Below, piece after piece: positions 45,654-55,249 of a stretch of 64,000 bases of DNA. Position 1 is the first letter of the stretch; each line of letters begins with the position of its first letter. Below the pieces are notes generated by a model that made no database searches, was not told the origin of the DNA, and was given only the letters and a program-made list of their open reading frames with translations. Source of the DNA: an uncultured Planctomycetaceae bacterium (GTDB lineage: Bacteria; Planctomycetota; Planctomycetia; Planctomycetales; Planctomycetaceae); assembly GCA_943787265.1 (NCBI GenBank), contig CALSLT010000014.1, forward strand, positions 224,107 to 288,106. The letters run 5' to 3'. The position numbers were made by a program, and so were the translations under genes.

Positions 45654-46812
45654 TCAAGGCAGTTTACCGGGAAGCCAGCAAGTAGAACTTGCTGCGGCAC
45701 CAATGATTCCTGCAGTTGGCAGCGTCGCAACCCAGGAAAGCACGATCTTTCCGATACCACCCCACTCGGCTTCACCCGTTACCGTTCCCAAGCCAAACAG
45801 TGAACCGCAGGAGACATGCGTGGTTGACACCGGCAACGACAGGCGGCTGGCAACGACAGGCGGCTGGCAACGACAGGCGGCTGGCGACGATGACCGTGAC
45901 TGTCGTGATCAAGCTGGCTGTGAAGCCCTGTCCCGCATTCATCGTTGTGATGCGATGACTCATTGTTTCGGCCACTCGGCGCGAACTGATCAGCCCGCCA
46001 ATTGCGATTGCCCCTCCGCATAAAGCCAGAGCCCCCAGTGGTGTCATGTATGGAGCGACGAGAAACAACGCCGCAATTTTGGGTGTATCGTTCAGCCCAC
46101 GAGCGAAGCTCATCAATCCAGCCGAAAGATAGTGGCCAGTATCGAGTGCAGCCGCACCATCAACACCTACGACTCGGCCGTCGTATCGCTCACGACAGGT
46201 GACTGCAGTGCCAAGTGAGGCGGAGAGTGTCTCGATTCTTGCGACAGTCAGTTCGGGAGTCAGTTGTGGGACCGTTTCAATTGTTTCTACGCCAGCGCAG
46301 AAGCAACTCTGCTTCGTCAGCCCCAACGCGATCCGAGACTTACGAAACAGTGGATACAGCAGGGTCGTCCCAACCAATGCGATGAACGGGCTGAGCAACA
46401 GCGGGATCATCAGTTTGTTCGTGACGGTGCTCCATTGCACGGCCGTCGAAGAGGCGAGTGCTGTGCCCGTCAGCGCCCCAACCAGAGAATGCGTTGTTGA
46501 GATCGGCATGCCCAGCCGAGTAGCAAGCAGCACGGTCAGGCCAGCTCCCATCGCAACCGCAGTTGCAAAACCCGGATCGGAAGCCAGCGCATCGGAAACA
46601 ATCCCCTTGCCGCTGAATTGTTTGAGCAATTCTTCTGCCAGCCAAATTGCGCACAGCGATCCGATCAAAGTCGTGCCCGTGGCCCACAGTAAGGCTCGCC
46701 GTCGGTCGGGGGTGCCGCTACCGAACAAGGTGGCGACTCCTTTGAAATTGTCATTCGCTCCGTTCGCGTAGGCTAAGGTCAAGCCTGTAATTAGAATCGC
46801 TGCTACCTGCAC
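45654..46812 (-). pseudogene. PiT-family inorganic phosphate transporter, disrupted by tandem repeat
   Basis: Starts at a GTG at 46812, directly after an in-frame stop; the next residues (ILITGLTLAYANGANDNFKG) are the PiT signature. A second signature half, GLMSFARGLNDTPKIAAL, follows, then MNAGQGFTASLITTVTV. In the present sequence the frame ends at 45772 after 346 residues in meaningless text. The true last helix (VSTTHVSCGSLFGLGTVTGE and onward) is in another frame ending at 45654. Deleting two of three 17-bp units restores one 374-residue transporter. It imports phosphate, coupled to protons or Na+, through the inner membrane. No phoU/DUF47 gene is adjacent. Confidence 0.85.
45832..45885. 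repeat. Three tandem copies of a 17-bp unit inside the transporter gene
   Basis: AACGACAGGCGGCTGGC occurs at 45835-45851, 45852-45868 and 45869-45885 without a mismatch, with GGC shared at the left edge. One copy encodes part of the conserved transporter sequence (SRLSLPVSTTH on the minus strand). Two extra copies add 34 bases and shift the frame by one; four copies (51 extra bases) would be in frame again. It is a substrate for replication slippage. Confidence 0.93.
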
Positions 46813-46894
46813 CTAACGGCATCCCTATCAGTACGTCGAAAATCCTGATGTAAGTCTCGGCGACTCGTGTTGTCCGATCTGTTGACTGAGACAT

Positions 46895-47932
46895 TTACTC
46901 TCTGAAATGAACGTACTGTGCTATCGCAGCGTTAATGCCCGGTGCCTGGAAGTAGGAAACCCATTCGTGGCTGCTGCCGATGATCTCTGCAACATCCAAT
47001 TGTTGGATACGGGACTGGTTTTCTCCAAGCCGTCGCCAGTCGCGATCTCTCAGTCCGACTTTACCAATTGCGCTCTCGGCAAATGGCATTCGAAGAGGGT
47101 ACAGGGCAAGTATCGAATCCCGGGAGTTTCGTACGTTTAGAACTCCCTCGGCGGATATCAGTACTCGGTCGTAGTCTTTACCTGGTGCCAGCGAATTGTG
47201 ATCCAGAGTGCCAGCCAGAAACACAGCGTGCAGAGCGGGGAGCACATCTGTCGAATGCGGTGCAGGTAACGCTCGACCGGCGACGCTGCCACCACTTAGC
47301 AGTTGCAAGGCACCAGCAATTGAACGAGCGCCATGGCTGTGCCCGACCAGCGAGGCACGCATGGCCGAGGGAAGTTTCCGAAGCAACCGTGCCAGATAAA
47401 AGGCGGTCGTATCTGCTCGGGATGCTTTGATCTCGACGTCGATGCTGGGAAGAGGATTCTGCCGGTCGCTTTCCCAGGTAAACATGACGACTGTCAGTCT
47501 GCTGTCGCGCGGCGCCGCTGACTTCATTGCGTTTGCAGCAAGCCAACCTTCCTGAAATGCAGTTTCCCACGTGACAAGATTGCCGTGTACAAAGAAAGCA
47601 ACGGGATTCTCCGGGTTGAGCGAGGCCAGGAATTCATTGAGATCACTGGTCAGCCACTGGCTGCTCTCGTGGAGGCGGTAATAGTCGTATTGCTCCGGCG
47701 TACAGAGTGAGTAACCGTCCTGAGGACAGGTTCGAGTACTGATGACTCGAAAGTCAATCTGCGGCTCTGATTCGGCCGCAACTTCAGTCGCTGTGTCCGT
47801 AGGGATAACGTCGTCTGCGTATCCTTGAGGGGTCACAGCCGCCAGCAAAAGAAAAACTGCCACGATGCCGGAAAGCTGGAAATGTTGAAACAAACGGTCG
47901 ATGACATCGGAGTGGCGAAGTTCAACATTCAT
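46895..47932 (-). CDS. Alpha/beta hydrolase, secreted
   Basis: A 345-residue protein with an N-terminal hydrophobic segment (IVAVFLLLAAVTPQGYA) that could be a signal peptide or anchor. It has an oxyanion-type segment VAFFVHGNLV and the nucleophile elbow GHSHG with Ser199. The fold resembles the DUF900-like group of bacterial alpha/beta hydrolases that act as esterases or lipases. A C-terminal catalytic His is likely in IGSSHEWVSYF. The substrate is unknown. It is upstream of the phosphate transporter gene on the same strand with 82 bases between. Confidence 0.75.
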   Translation of the reverse strand: MNVELRHSDVIDRLFQHFQLSGIVAVFLLLAAVTPQGYADDVIPTDTATEVAAESEPQIDFRVISTRTCPQDGYSLCTPEQYDYYRLHESSQWLTSDLNEFLASLNPENPVAFFVHGNLVTWETAFQEGWLAANAMKSAAPRDSRLTVVMFTWESDRQNPLPSIDVEIKASRADTTAFYLARLLRKLPSAMRASLVGHSHGARSIAGALQLLSGGSVAGRALPAPHSTDVLPALHAVFLAGTLDHNSLAPGKDYDRVLISAEGVLNVRNSRDSILALYPLRMPFAESAIGKVGLRDRDWRRLGENQSRIQQLDVAEIIGSSHEWVSYFQAPGINAAIAQYVHFRE

Positions 47933-48074
47933 CGTGAAGCCTCAAATACGGTCAGCAATATCTCGAAAACGCTGAGTGAATAGACGGAGCAAGCGCTCAA
48001 TGTCTTACGCGGTAAATCCAAAAATCTTCGATGACAAGCCGGATCCGCACGCGTGGCTGCGTAGCCAGTCATGA

Positions 48075-48956
48075 TTAACTGGAAACAGCCTGAAACTGCC
48101 CACGCAGGAAGTTGGCCGGATCACCGGTGAGTGTCTCTCGCCTGGAGATCATGCAGAGAGTTCGTTCAGCGAATGGACTGTCGAGTGTCGCAATCCTCAG
48201 GCGTTCCTGAGTTGCGTCATGCAGACTCTTCATCGGAATAATGCCGGCACAGAAGTCATGCTGAATCAAGCTAATGGCAGATCGCACGTTGTTCACCGGA
48301 AGCGACAAGTCGCCGCGACCATCACTCGCAGGACATGGCCGTCCGATGATTCGCTCGACGGATGACACGATTTCTTGAGTAAACACGACGGTTTCGTCAC
48401 GCACTTCATCGGGTGAGACCACACTGCAGTTTGCGAGCCGGTGTCCTGCTGGAAGCACCATGTTTAACGGTTCGGCCATGAACGGTTCGGAAGACAGTCT
48501 CGAGTGTTCGGTCTGAGTTGTGGCAATTCCGACACAACCTGGCCGCGAAAGAACCTCGGAGGCAATCTTCTGTGGCGTGCAATCGACGATGCAAAGTTGA
48601 AGGTCGGGAAACGTTTCCCTGAATGGCTTCACCAACGGAGCGACCAGCCACGGAATGACACTCGAAATTGCACAGATCGTGAATGCTGTGTCGCCAGCTC
48701 GTTCTCCGGTAACCGCAACGATGGCGGAATCGACAGCGATCAGCACCGCTCGCGCGTGGTCGTACAAAGTCTGCCCAGCGGAATTCAACTCGACTCCGCG
48801 ACCAGTCCGTGTAAAAAGCGCAGTGCCAAGTTCCTTCTCAAGCTTCGAGACGTGATGGCTCAAGGATGGTTGTTTGATTCCGAGCGACTCTGCGGCTCCG
48901 GTGAAGCTTCCGGATTCAGCAATTCGAACGAAATACTTCAACTGCACAATGTCCAC
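48075..48956 (-). CDS. LysR-family transcriptional regulator
   Basis: A 293-residue regulator. The N-terminal winged helix-turn-helix covers residues 1-60 (LKYFVRIAESGSFTGAAESL followed by QPSLSHHVSKLEKELG). A linker helix and a periplasmic-binding-protein-like effector domain (about 90-290) follow. The length is normal for the family. No divergently transcribed partner is adjacent, since the DUF1223 gene upstream runs the same way, so its target cannot be inferred by the usual layout. The effector ligand is unknown. Confidence 0.92.
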   Translation of the reverse strand: MDIVQLKYFVRIAESGSFTGAAESLGIKQPSLSHHVSKLEKELGTALFTRTGRGVELNSAGQTLYDHARAVLIAVDSAIVAVTGERAGDTAFTICAISSVIPWLVAPLVKPFRETFPDLQLCIVDCTPQKIASEVLSRPGCVGIATTQTEHSRLSSEPFMAEPLNMVLPAGHRLANCSVVSPDEVRDETVVFTQEIVSSVERIIGRPCPASDGRGDLSLPVNNVRSAISLIQHDFCAGIIPMKSLHDATQERLRIATLDSPFAERTLCMISRRETLTGDPANFLRGQFQAVSS

Positions 48957-49219
48957 GAAACAGCCTCTCTCATCGCAATGCGTTTTAGCGATCTGTTCTC
49001 TCGGCTCGATCTGATTTCCGCTTGCGACGCACTCTGCGAATCTCTGAGCCCCTTAACGTAGAGGCTCATCTGACGCCAAATCTTTCGTACCATTTCGAAA
49101 ATCGAGTTCACTTCGAAGATTGCTGTGTGACCGCGTCGTTCATGCGAATTTCTGAGTGCAGCCACGGGCTTAGAAAATCAAACCTCACGCGCTGTCAGAA
49201 CAAGGAACCACAAACACGG

Positions 49220-50020
49220 TCAGCGGACGCGTTGAGGCAAGAGCGAAGTCTCAGCAGCGGCCAGCAGCCGGTGCGAGGATCGATCCTCAAGCAACACAAC
49301 GATGGCCGCATTTTCAGCGGTCAAGCCTTTGGGAAGTTGCAATTCAACTTTGAGAGTTCCGGCTTCCGCCGTTGCGCTGGCTTGCTGAACACCACGGACG
49401 ATGTTGACATGATCGAGCCTGCGTCCTGAGTTTTCGCCGCGCCGAACATCAACCTGCCCCGACTTCTGAACAAGGCAGACAAGAATCTTCGCCCCGACGG
49501 GAGCATCCTGGTGGCCAACGCTGACTACGACTGATTCTTCCTGAAGACTTTCAATGGATGCACTGAGCGATCCTCGACGCGGTTGTATTCCTTGCTTGAA
49601 GGCCGCGGTCACCTCGGACGATTTAGAGCCGACCGCTGATTCGCGCCCGTTGACAATCAACTGCGGAGTAAACACTGACGTGCCCAGTCGCTGTGCGTAA
49701 CGTCGTTGCCGCTGAGTTGCCAGTTTCGAGCTGAAGGGGTCAGACCAACCTAGATAATTCCAGTAATCAACATGCCACGACAGGACGAAAACATCACCCT
49801 CGATTTTATCCCGTTGCTCCGAAATGCGCCGCAACAGACGATCCGCAGGCGGACAACTGCTGCAACCCTCTGAAGTGAACAGTTCCAGGACCGCGAACTT
49901 TGCAGCAGGAACTGTCGGCGCGGCAAGCAACTTTTCGATCTGCATGTGTGAAATCCGGAACAAACCAGGCCGGGCAGCAACAAGGCTGGTCGCAACGACC
50001 AGAAGCATGCGGTTCAACAT
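49220..50020 (-). CDS. DUF1223 family secreted thioredoxin-fold protein
   Basis: A 266-residue protein with a hydrophobic N-terminus that may be a signal peptide. It matches DUF1223 through VLELFTSEGCSSCPPADRLL (the CSSC motif equals the redox motif position of thioredoxin folds), FVLSWHVDYWNYLGWSDPFSS and VFTPQLIVNGRE. The family is thioredoxin-like and probably acts on disulfides or as a periplasmic redox or binding protein; its reaction is unknown. It lies upstream of the LysR gene on the same strand with 263 bases between. Confidence 0.88.
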   Translation of the reverse strand: MLNRMLLVVATSLVAARPGLFRISHMQIEKLLAAPTVPAAKFAVLELFTSEGCSSCPPADRLLRRISEQRDKIEGDVFVLSWHVDYWNYLGWSDPFSSKLATQRQRRYAQRLGTSVFTPQLIVNGRESAVGSKSSEVTAAFKQGIQPRRGSLSASIESLQEESVVVSVGHQDAPVGAKILVCLVQKSGQVDVRRGENSGRRLDHVNIVRGVQQASATAEAGTLKVELQLPKGLTAENAAIVVLLEDRSSHRLLAAAETSLLPQRVR

Positions 50021-50456
50021 CGGATTGGGCTCCGTATATCCGTAGAGAAGTATTGTGAATTCTGTCGGTACGCCCTCTCGTTCTCATCGAAATCCGGATT
50101 GTCTTTTGAGAACTCGCAGGGCCTGCCCTTACTGGACGCTGCAGAAGCACGAGGCCTTACATCGATTCTCGAAGCTTCTACATACCCCTCGATATTCGCC
50201 TATGGGAGGTATAGATCGATGCAGCTATGTCGTATTTTCTAGGCCAGCCATCATCCGCCCCGATGAATCCTGAATTCGTTGTTTCAATGACTGTCGTTGT
50301 GGCCTGGAATTTTTTGAAAGCACAGCGGTTGCTGATCGAGAATGTAAGGTCACGCGGCATCGCGGCGTCACAGAAACTGAGAGCGCGACGTTGCTTGAAA
50401 TTGACGCATAGCATTGGGCAATTGCAAAAAAGTCTGCAGCAGCAGATGAGGCACTG
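50021..50456. other. 436-base gap, one uncertain 76-codon ORF
   Basis: Holds the promoters of the divergent DUF1223 and LCAT-like genes. A plus-strand ORF from 50227 (76 residues, rich in Arg/Lys/Gln, no family match that I can see) ends exactly at the start of the LCAT-like gene (TGATG overlap), which could mean coupling or coincidence. I do not accept it as a gene without expression or conservation data. Confidence 0.4.
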
Positions 50457-52004
50457 ATGAAGCGTAAACTGGCGGCATCTTTAATTCGTGCTGCCGTTCT
50501 CCTGACATTTGGCTCGGGGATCACGCTGTTGTATCTGCGTTTTACGGGCGAACCCGCAGCTCGCCGTCCGGATCTCGATGCGCTCTATAGTCGAGCGGCG
50601 ATGCACGACGTGGGTGATCGGAATCCTGTGATCGTGATTCCTGGCTTTCTTGGATCGAAACTCGTCGATGCACCGACCGGTCGAACCGTTTGGGGCGCAT
50701 TCGGAGGTGATGCCGTCGACCCGCGGAACGCAAAGGACGCTGCAATTCTGGCGTTTCCGATGCAGCAAGGAGTGCCGATCGAGGAACTTCAGGACGGCGT
50801 ACGCGTCGACGGCGTCCTCGATTCGCTGCGAATCAACATCGTTGGTCTATCGACCGAGCAGAGTGCCTATCTGAATATTCTGAGAACACTCGGAGTGGGA
50901 GGATACCGCGACGATGAACTCGGAAAGTTTGCGATCGACTACGGAGACCGACATTTCACCTGCTTTCAGTTCGGATATGACTGGCGCAAGGACATCGCGA
51001 CACTGGCCGTCGAGCTCGACGAGTTCATCGAGTCCAGAGCAGAGTACATTCGCAAGGAACGGCTGGAACGGTTCGGAGTTGATCGCCCGGTAAAGTTCGA
51101 CATCGTCGCGCACTCGATGGGCGGATTGATCGCTCGCTACTACTTGAGACACGGCTCGCAGCCACTTATGGAAGTCGACTCTGATGCCGAAGTCAGCTGG
51201 GCAGGAGCCGAGCGGGTGGAGCAGGCGATTCTTGTAGGAACTCCGAACGGCGGTTCAGTGAAGTCTGCCCGTGCATTGATCGAAGGTGTCAAGCTGTTGC
51301 CTCTCTTGCCGAGCTATAATTCCGGTTTGATCGGGACGTTCCCGTCGATCTATGCCCTGCTTCCGAGATTTCGACACTGCGCGATCGTTGACGAAGAATC
51401 GGGAGCAGCGATCGACCTGTTGAATGCAGAGGAATGGGAAACTCGTGAATGGGGATTGCTCGACCCTGACCATGCCGAAACGCTAGCGTGGCTATTGCCG
51501 GAAGCAACGCCGGCAGAACGGCGAACGATCGCACGGGACCATCTGCAAAAATGTCTGACACGCACCAGCCGTTTACATGAATTACTTGATGCGCCTGCAA
51601 AGCCTCCTGAGGGACTTGCGATTCACCTGTTCGCAGGCGACGCCGTCGAGACTCAATCAGCCGTCAGCGTTGCGCCGGACGGTGCGCTGACAATCGTCGA
51701 ATCTGCTCCAGGCGACAGCACTGTCACTCGGGCAAGCGCACTGCTGGACGAGCGCGGCACTGACGGGCTCCGCTGGACACCTCGATTACGCAGCCCGATT
51801 GCCTGGAGTTCCGCTCGCTTCCTTTTCAAAGATCACTTTGGGCTGACTGAAGACTCTGCTTTTGTAGACAACGCGCTGTACTTGCTGCTCGAAGCACCGC
51901 GGCAGGGAGTTCCTGACCTGACTGCCGAGACTCCAATTGTTGGCGAGTCTCGCTCAACCACTCCGCCAATGATGAAGAAGGACTTCATGCCAGCCGTGCC
52001 GTGA
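50457..52004 (+). CDS. LCAT-like alpha/beta hydrolase, membrane-anchored or secreted
   Basis: A 515-residue lecithin:cholesterol-acyltransferase-like protein. An N-terminal hydrophobic segment (about residues 8-28) anchors or exports it. The oxyanion motif PGFLGSKL, the YDWR motif of LCAT proteins (FGYDWRKD), and the nucleophile elbow AHSMGG with Ser220 are clear, and Asp/His candidates lie in the C-terminal third. Bacterial LCAT-like proteins are phospholipases or acyltransferases; the acyl donor is unknown. It is a paralogue of the 53.2 kb gene, with which it shares most motifs, and is separated from it by the DUF547 gene. Confidence 0.85.
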   Translation: MKRKLAASLIRAAVLLTFGSGITLLYLRFTGEPAARRPDLDALYSRAAMHDVGDRNPVIVIPGFLGSKLVDAPTGRTVWGAFGGDAVDPRNAKDAAILAFPMQQGVPIEELQDGVRVDGVLDSLRINIVGLSTEQSAYLNILRTLGVGGYRDDELGKFAIDYGDRHFTCFQFGYDWRKDIATLAVELDEFIESRAEYIRKERLERFGVDRPVKFDIVAHSMGGLIARYYLRHGSQPLMEVDSDAEVSWAGAERVEQAILVGTPNGGSVKSARALIEGVKLLPLLPSYNSGLIGTFPSIYALLPRFRHCAIVDEESGAAIDLLNAEEWETREWGLLDPDHAETLAWLLPEATPAERRTIARDHLQKCLTRTSRLHELLDAPAKPPEGLAIHLFAGDAVETQSAVSVAPDGALTIVESAPGDSTVTRASALLDERGTDGLRWTPRLRSPIAWSSARFLFKDHFGLTEDSAFVDNALYLLLEAPRQGVPDLTAETPIVGESRSTTPPMMKKDFMPAVP

Positions 52005-52126
52005 TTACTCCACGGTGCCTGGCCTTAAAGCTCAAAGCTAACGCGGTTTGACGTAAGGATTGGCCGCGAGTCCCGTCTAACAAGCGACTCAGCGTTTAAT
52101 CACCCAACAACAATCGAGACCAGACG

Positions 52127-53050
52127 ATGAATCAGCAGAATAACGAAGCTGTCAATGACGTGGTCGAACCGGTGCACGATTCGACGGCAACCGCGGAAGA
52201 CAGGAAAACAGGACGGAAAGCAAAGATTGCCGCCTTTCCATGTGTCATTGCGATTCTGATCGCTGGTGGCATTATTTTCTGGCCAACTCTCCGCCCCCAA
52301 TTGTTTGTCGTCGCTGTCGGGCCAACGGTCGCTGAGGACGAACAGGTTTCCATTGCCGACATTTCTCACAGACCGTGGGACGAGCTGCTTCGGAAGCACG
52401 TCACTAACGAAGGGCTCGTCGACTACGACGAATGGAAGGCATCGGCGGGGGATGTTCAGAAACTTGATGACTACTTGAATCACCTCAGTCACGCAGATCG
52501 GTCTCAATCGGCGACCACGGAGCAGCAGTTGGCCTTCTGGATCAACGCTTACAACGCGTTGACTGTCAAAGGCATCCTGCGTGAATACCCCACGACGAGC
52601 ATCCGCAACCACACGGGATCGATCGGCTACAACATCTGGGATCACTACTCGTTGCGGGTCGGAAACCAGCCTTATTCTCTGTCCGCGATCGAGCACGAAG
52701 TCCTGCGAAAGATGGATGAACCTCGAATCCATTTCGCGATTGTGTGTGCGTCGATCGGATGCCCACGGCTGCTGAATCGGGCGTTCGAAGCTGACCAGCT
52801 CTTTGAGCAGCTTGACGGGAACGCGAAGAATTTCTTTGCCCAGCAACGCAACTTCCAAATCGACGAAGAGGCTGGGACCGTCCATGTCAGCCCAATTCTG
52901 GAGTGGTTCGCGACTGACTTCGGTTCTGATTCTGCCGCTCAGTTGAATCGAATCAGGCCCTACCTGCCAAACGACAAGGCCATGCAGTTTGTTGATGGTG
53001 ACGTGAAGATTGCTTACCTCGACTACGACTGGAACATCAACCGCCAATAG
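52127..53050 (+). CDS. DUF547 family protein, membrane-anchored
   Basis: A 307-residue protein. An N-terminal transmembrane segment (IAAFPCVIAILIAGGIIFW) is followed by a DUF547 domain: FWINAYNALTVKGILREYP, NIWDHYSLRVGNQPYSLSA with IEHEVLRKM, and FAIVCASIGCPRLLNRAF. The function of DUF547 is unknown; the Cys in ASIGCP is strongly conserved and suggests a thiol-protease/transglutaminase-like fold, which is an inference. Its position between the two LCAT-like paralogues suggests that all three work together on a lipid or cell-envelope substrate. Confidence 0.88.
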   Translation: MNQQNNEAVNDVVEPVHDSTATAEDRKTGRKAKIAAFPCVIAILIAGGIIFWPTLRPQLFVVAVGPTVAEDEQVSIADISHRPWDELLRKHVTNEGLVDYDEWKASAGDVQKLDDYLNHLSHADRSQSATTEQQLAFWINAYNALTVKGILREYPTTSIRNHTGSIGYNIWDHYSLRVGNQPYSLSAIEHEVLRKMDEPRIHFAIVCASIGCPRLLNRAFEADQLFEQLDGNAKNFFAQQRNFQIDEEAGTVHVSPILEWFATDFGSDSAAQLNRIRPYLPNDKAMQFVDGDVKIAYLDYDWNINRQ

Positions 53051-53162
53051 TCGTATTGCACTGCTGGCATCCAGGTCAGGTTCATGATGAGCCCGGACAA
53101 GCCGCATTCGAAATTGAACAGCCGTCAATGTGACACGCAAGCCAGGGAAGGCTTCCTTATCG

Positions 53163-54656
53163 ATGCAAAGCTCAGAGAACATTACTCGCAGACGGTTTCT
53201 GCAGGCTTCCAGTCTAAGTTGCGGATCAGCAGCGATCAGCGGTTGCATGAAGGGCATTACCCAACAACCGCATCTGAAAGAAATATACGAGCCGGCCGCA
53301 CAGCGTCATGATGGCGACAGGCGGCCGGTGATTGTCATTCCCGGGATCCTTGGATCGCGTCTGGAATCCGATGCTGGCCGCACCGTCTGGGGAGCATTCG
53401 ACAACAAGTATGCAAATCCGTCTCGTCCAGACGGTGCTCGACTGGTTGCCATGCCGATGGATCGTGAACTGTCGCTCACGTCGCTTCAAGATGACGTTCA
53501 GGCAACGCAGGTTCTTGACCGACTTGAATTGAACATCCTGTTCGTCCCGGTTTCGACTCAGACTTACGCGGGTGTCCTGGCAACTCTGGGGGTAGGCGGA
53601 TACCGCGATTCATCGCTCGCATCAATTGACTACGGCAACGAGCACTTTACGTGTTTTCAGTTTCCGTATGACTGGCGACGCGACAACGCAGAGAATGCAG
53701 CCCGCCTGGAAAAATTCATTCAGGATCGTCGCGCTTATGTGCATCGGGAAAGACTCGACCGTTTTGGCATTGATGAACCCGATGTTCGGTTCGATATCGT
53801 CGCACACTCGATGGGAGGGCTGCTGACTCGTTACTTCCTGCGGTATGGTGGTGCCCCGTTGCCGGAAGACGGATCGGTTCCGCCTGTCACGTGGGCCGGC
53901 ACTCAATATGTGGACCGAGTCATCGTTGTCGGAACGCCGAGTTCCGGTTCCGTCTGGTCGATGAAGTCTCTGATCGATGGTGAAAAGTTCGCGCCGATCC
54001 TTCCTCGTTATCCGGCAGCAATTCTCGGGAGTATGCCGTCAAGCTATCAGTTGATGCCGCGGGGCAGGGATTCGACGGTGAAAGTCGTCGACGGCGGAAG
54101 CGAGCACTTCGTCGATCCAATGGATCCGGAAGTCTGGTGGAAAATGAAGTGGGGGCTGGCCGATCCTCGGCAGGACAAAGTTCTGCGAGTTCTGTTGCCT
54201 GACGTGGGAAGTGTCGAAGAGCGTCGATCGATCGCCCTGGATCATCTCGACAAGTGCCTCGCACGAGCGAGACAGTTTCAGGCGGCCGTTGATCAGCCGG
54301 TCGTTCCGCCGCCGAATCTCCATCTCGAACTGTTTGCTGGAGATGCCGAACCAACACCGTCACTGGCTCGATTCGATACTCGTAAACGTAAGCTGAGTTT
54401 CGTCAATGAACGTGCCGGGGATGGGACCGTCCTCCGATCGAGCGCGCTGGCTGACCAGCGTGCCCCACACGAAATCGCCGAGACGCTCCGAACGCCAGTT
54501 CCGTGGAAGCGATCGACATTTATTTCGTCAGACCACATCGGACTGACCAGCGATCCCGTATTCACAGACAACGTTCTTTTCACGCTACTGGAAGAACGTC
54601 GCAAAACCTTCTCACCAGCAATGCCGAATGTGATTCCCCCTCTGCCAGAGATTTAG
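53163..54656 (+). CDS. LCAT-like alpha/beta hydrolase, Tat/lipoprotein-type signal
   Basis: A 497-residue paralogue of the 50.5 kb protein. An ATG at 53163 is chosen over a GTG at 53130 because a twin-arginine signal (ITRRRFLQASS) and a following ISGC lipobox-like segment begin there. Motifs: PGILGSRL, FPYDWRRD and the nucleophile elbow AHSMGG (Ser216). The two copies share the order of all motifs and the C-terminal LTEDSAFVDN/LTSDPVFTDN pattern, so they arose by duplication. The two copies have different export signals: the first a membrane anchor, the second a lipid-attached or Tat-exported form. It probably acts at the outer face of the membrane. Confidence 0.83.
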   Translation: MQSSENITRRRFLQASSLSCGSAAISGCMKGITQQPHLKEIYEPAAQRHDGDRRPVIVIPGILGSRLESDAGRTVWGAFDNKYANPSRPDGARLVAMPMDRELSLTSLQDDVQATQVLDRLELNILFVPVSTQTYAGVLATLGVGGYRDSSLASIDYGNEHFTCFQFPYDWRRDNAENAARLEKFIQDRRAYVHRERLDRFGIDEPDVRFDIVAHSMGGLLTRYFLRYGGAPLPEDGSVPPVTWAGTQYVDRVIVVGTPSSGSVWSMKSLIDGEKFAPILPRYPAAILGSMPSSYQLMPRGRDSTVKVVDGGSEHFVDPMDPEVWWKMKWGLADPRQDKVLRVLLPDVGSVEERRSIALDHLDKCLARARQFQAAVDQPVVPPPNLHLELFAGDAEPTPSLARFDTRKRKLSFVNERAGDGTVLRSSALADQRAPHEIAETLRTPVPWKRSTFISSDHIGLTSDPVFTDNVLFTLLEERRKTFSPAMPNVIPPLPEI

Positions 54657-54980
54657 TCAATGAAGAAGTCTGGCGCATCAATCACCGCGTGGCTTACGGG
54701 AACGCTGGAAGATGGCCGCAACATCAGCGTATTTTAAGGTCAGTGGCAAAATCGTTCGATTTCCGATTTTCTGTGTAAGACCGGACGTACCTGAAACGTC
54801 CCAGTAAAAAGCATTGGGAGTTGTCGCCTTCACCTGCGCGAATCCAAGTGTTGTGATCAATTTTGAACAGGCGGCATTGTCGCCTTGTGCCCGCCGGCAG
54901 GTACTCTGGCCCGATGCCTGCTGCGGGCACTTTTATCGTTTAGTTATGGCGGTTTAGTGATCGCCACAGGAGCATCCGCG
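54657..54980. other. 324-base gap without a recognisable gene
   Basis: Short ORFs on both strands show no family features. It holds the leader of csrA. A ribosome binding site AGGAG is at 54969-54973, 8 bases before the csrA ATG. No terminator hairpin with T run was found for the upstream hydrolase. Confidence 0.5.
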
Positions 54981-55205
54981 ATGCTGGTTTTATCTCGCCG
55001 ATCGGACGAAGCGATTACGATTCCTGAAGCCGGTGTTCAAATCACGGTACTGAGCGTGCAGGGAAACCGTGTCCGACTCGGAATTGACGCGCCTGCAGAC
55101 ATTGAAATCCGGCGAAGCGAACTGTCTGCTGAAATTTCAGGTTCTCGTTTCGAAAGTGACCTGCGAAAGCCGAATCCACACCCGACTGATTCAACAACAG
55201 ACTGA
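54981..55205 (+). CDS. csrA: Carbon storage regulator CsrA
   Basis: A 74-residue RNA-binding translational regulator. The start is certain: MLVLSRRSDEAITI is the invariant CsrA N-terminus, and AGGAG lies 8 bases upstream; an in-frame upstream extension has no family character. The core VQITVLSVQGNRVRLGIDAP and the RRSE stretch (residues 43-46, with the RNA-contacting Arg) are normal. It binds GGA motifs in mRNA leaders and blocks or stabilises translation. It is isolated here, not beside flagellar genes. It is convergent with the zinc-finger anti-sigma gene. Confidence 0.95.
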   Translation: MLVLSRRSDEAITIPEAGVQITVLSVQGNRVRLGIDAPADIEIRRSELSAEISGSRFESDLRKPNPHPTDSTTD

Positions 55206-55232
55206 GTTTTATCTGTGCTGACAAACGCTCCG

Positions 55233-55249
55233 GGCGCTCGAAAAGCGCC
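55233..55249. terminator. Weak hairpin between convergent genes
   Basis: GGCGCT (55233-55238) pairs with AGCGCC (55244-55249) around a 5-base loop, at the end of the zinc-finger gene (stop codon at 55249-55251) and 28 bases past csrA. No T run follows on the plus strand, so this is a candidate only. Confidence 0.35.

Noticed and set aside
45832..45885. Short direct repeats as a CRISPR array
   Set aside because: Units are directly adjacent with no spacers and lie inside a coding region; no cas gene is present.
50227..50457. A 76-codon ORF whose stop overlaps the LCAT-like start
   Set aside because: No family or ribosome binding site seen; the overlap alone is weak evidence. Left as uncertain within the gap entry.
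52100..53257. A 385-codon minus-strand ORF covering the DUF547 gene
   Set aside because: It is the reverse of a clear DUF547 coding region, shows no family features and has no ribosome binding site.
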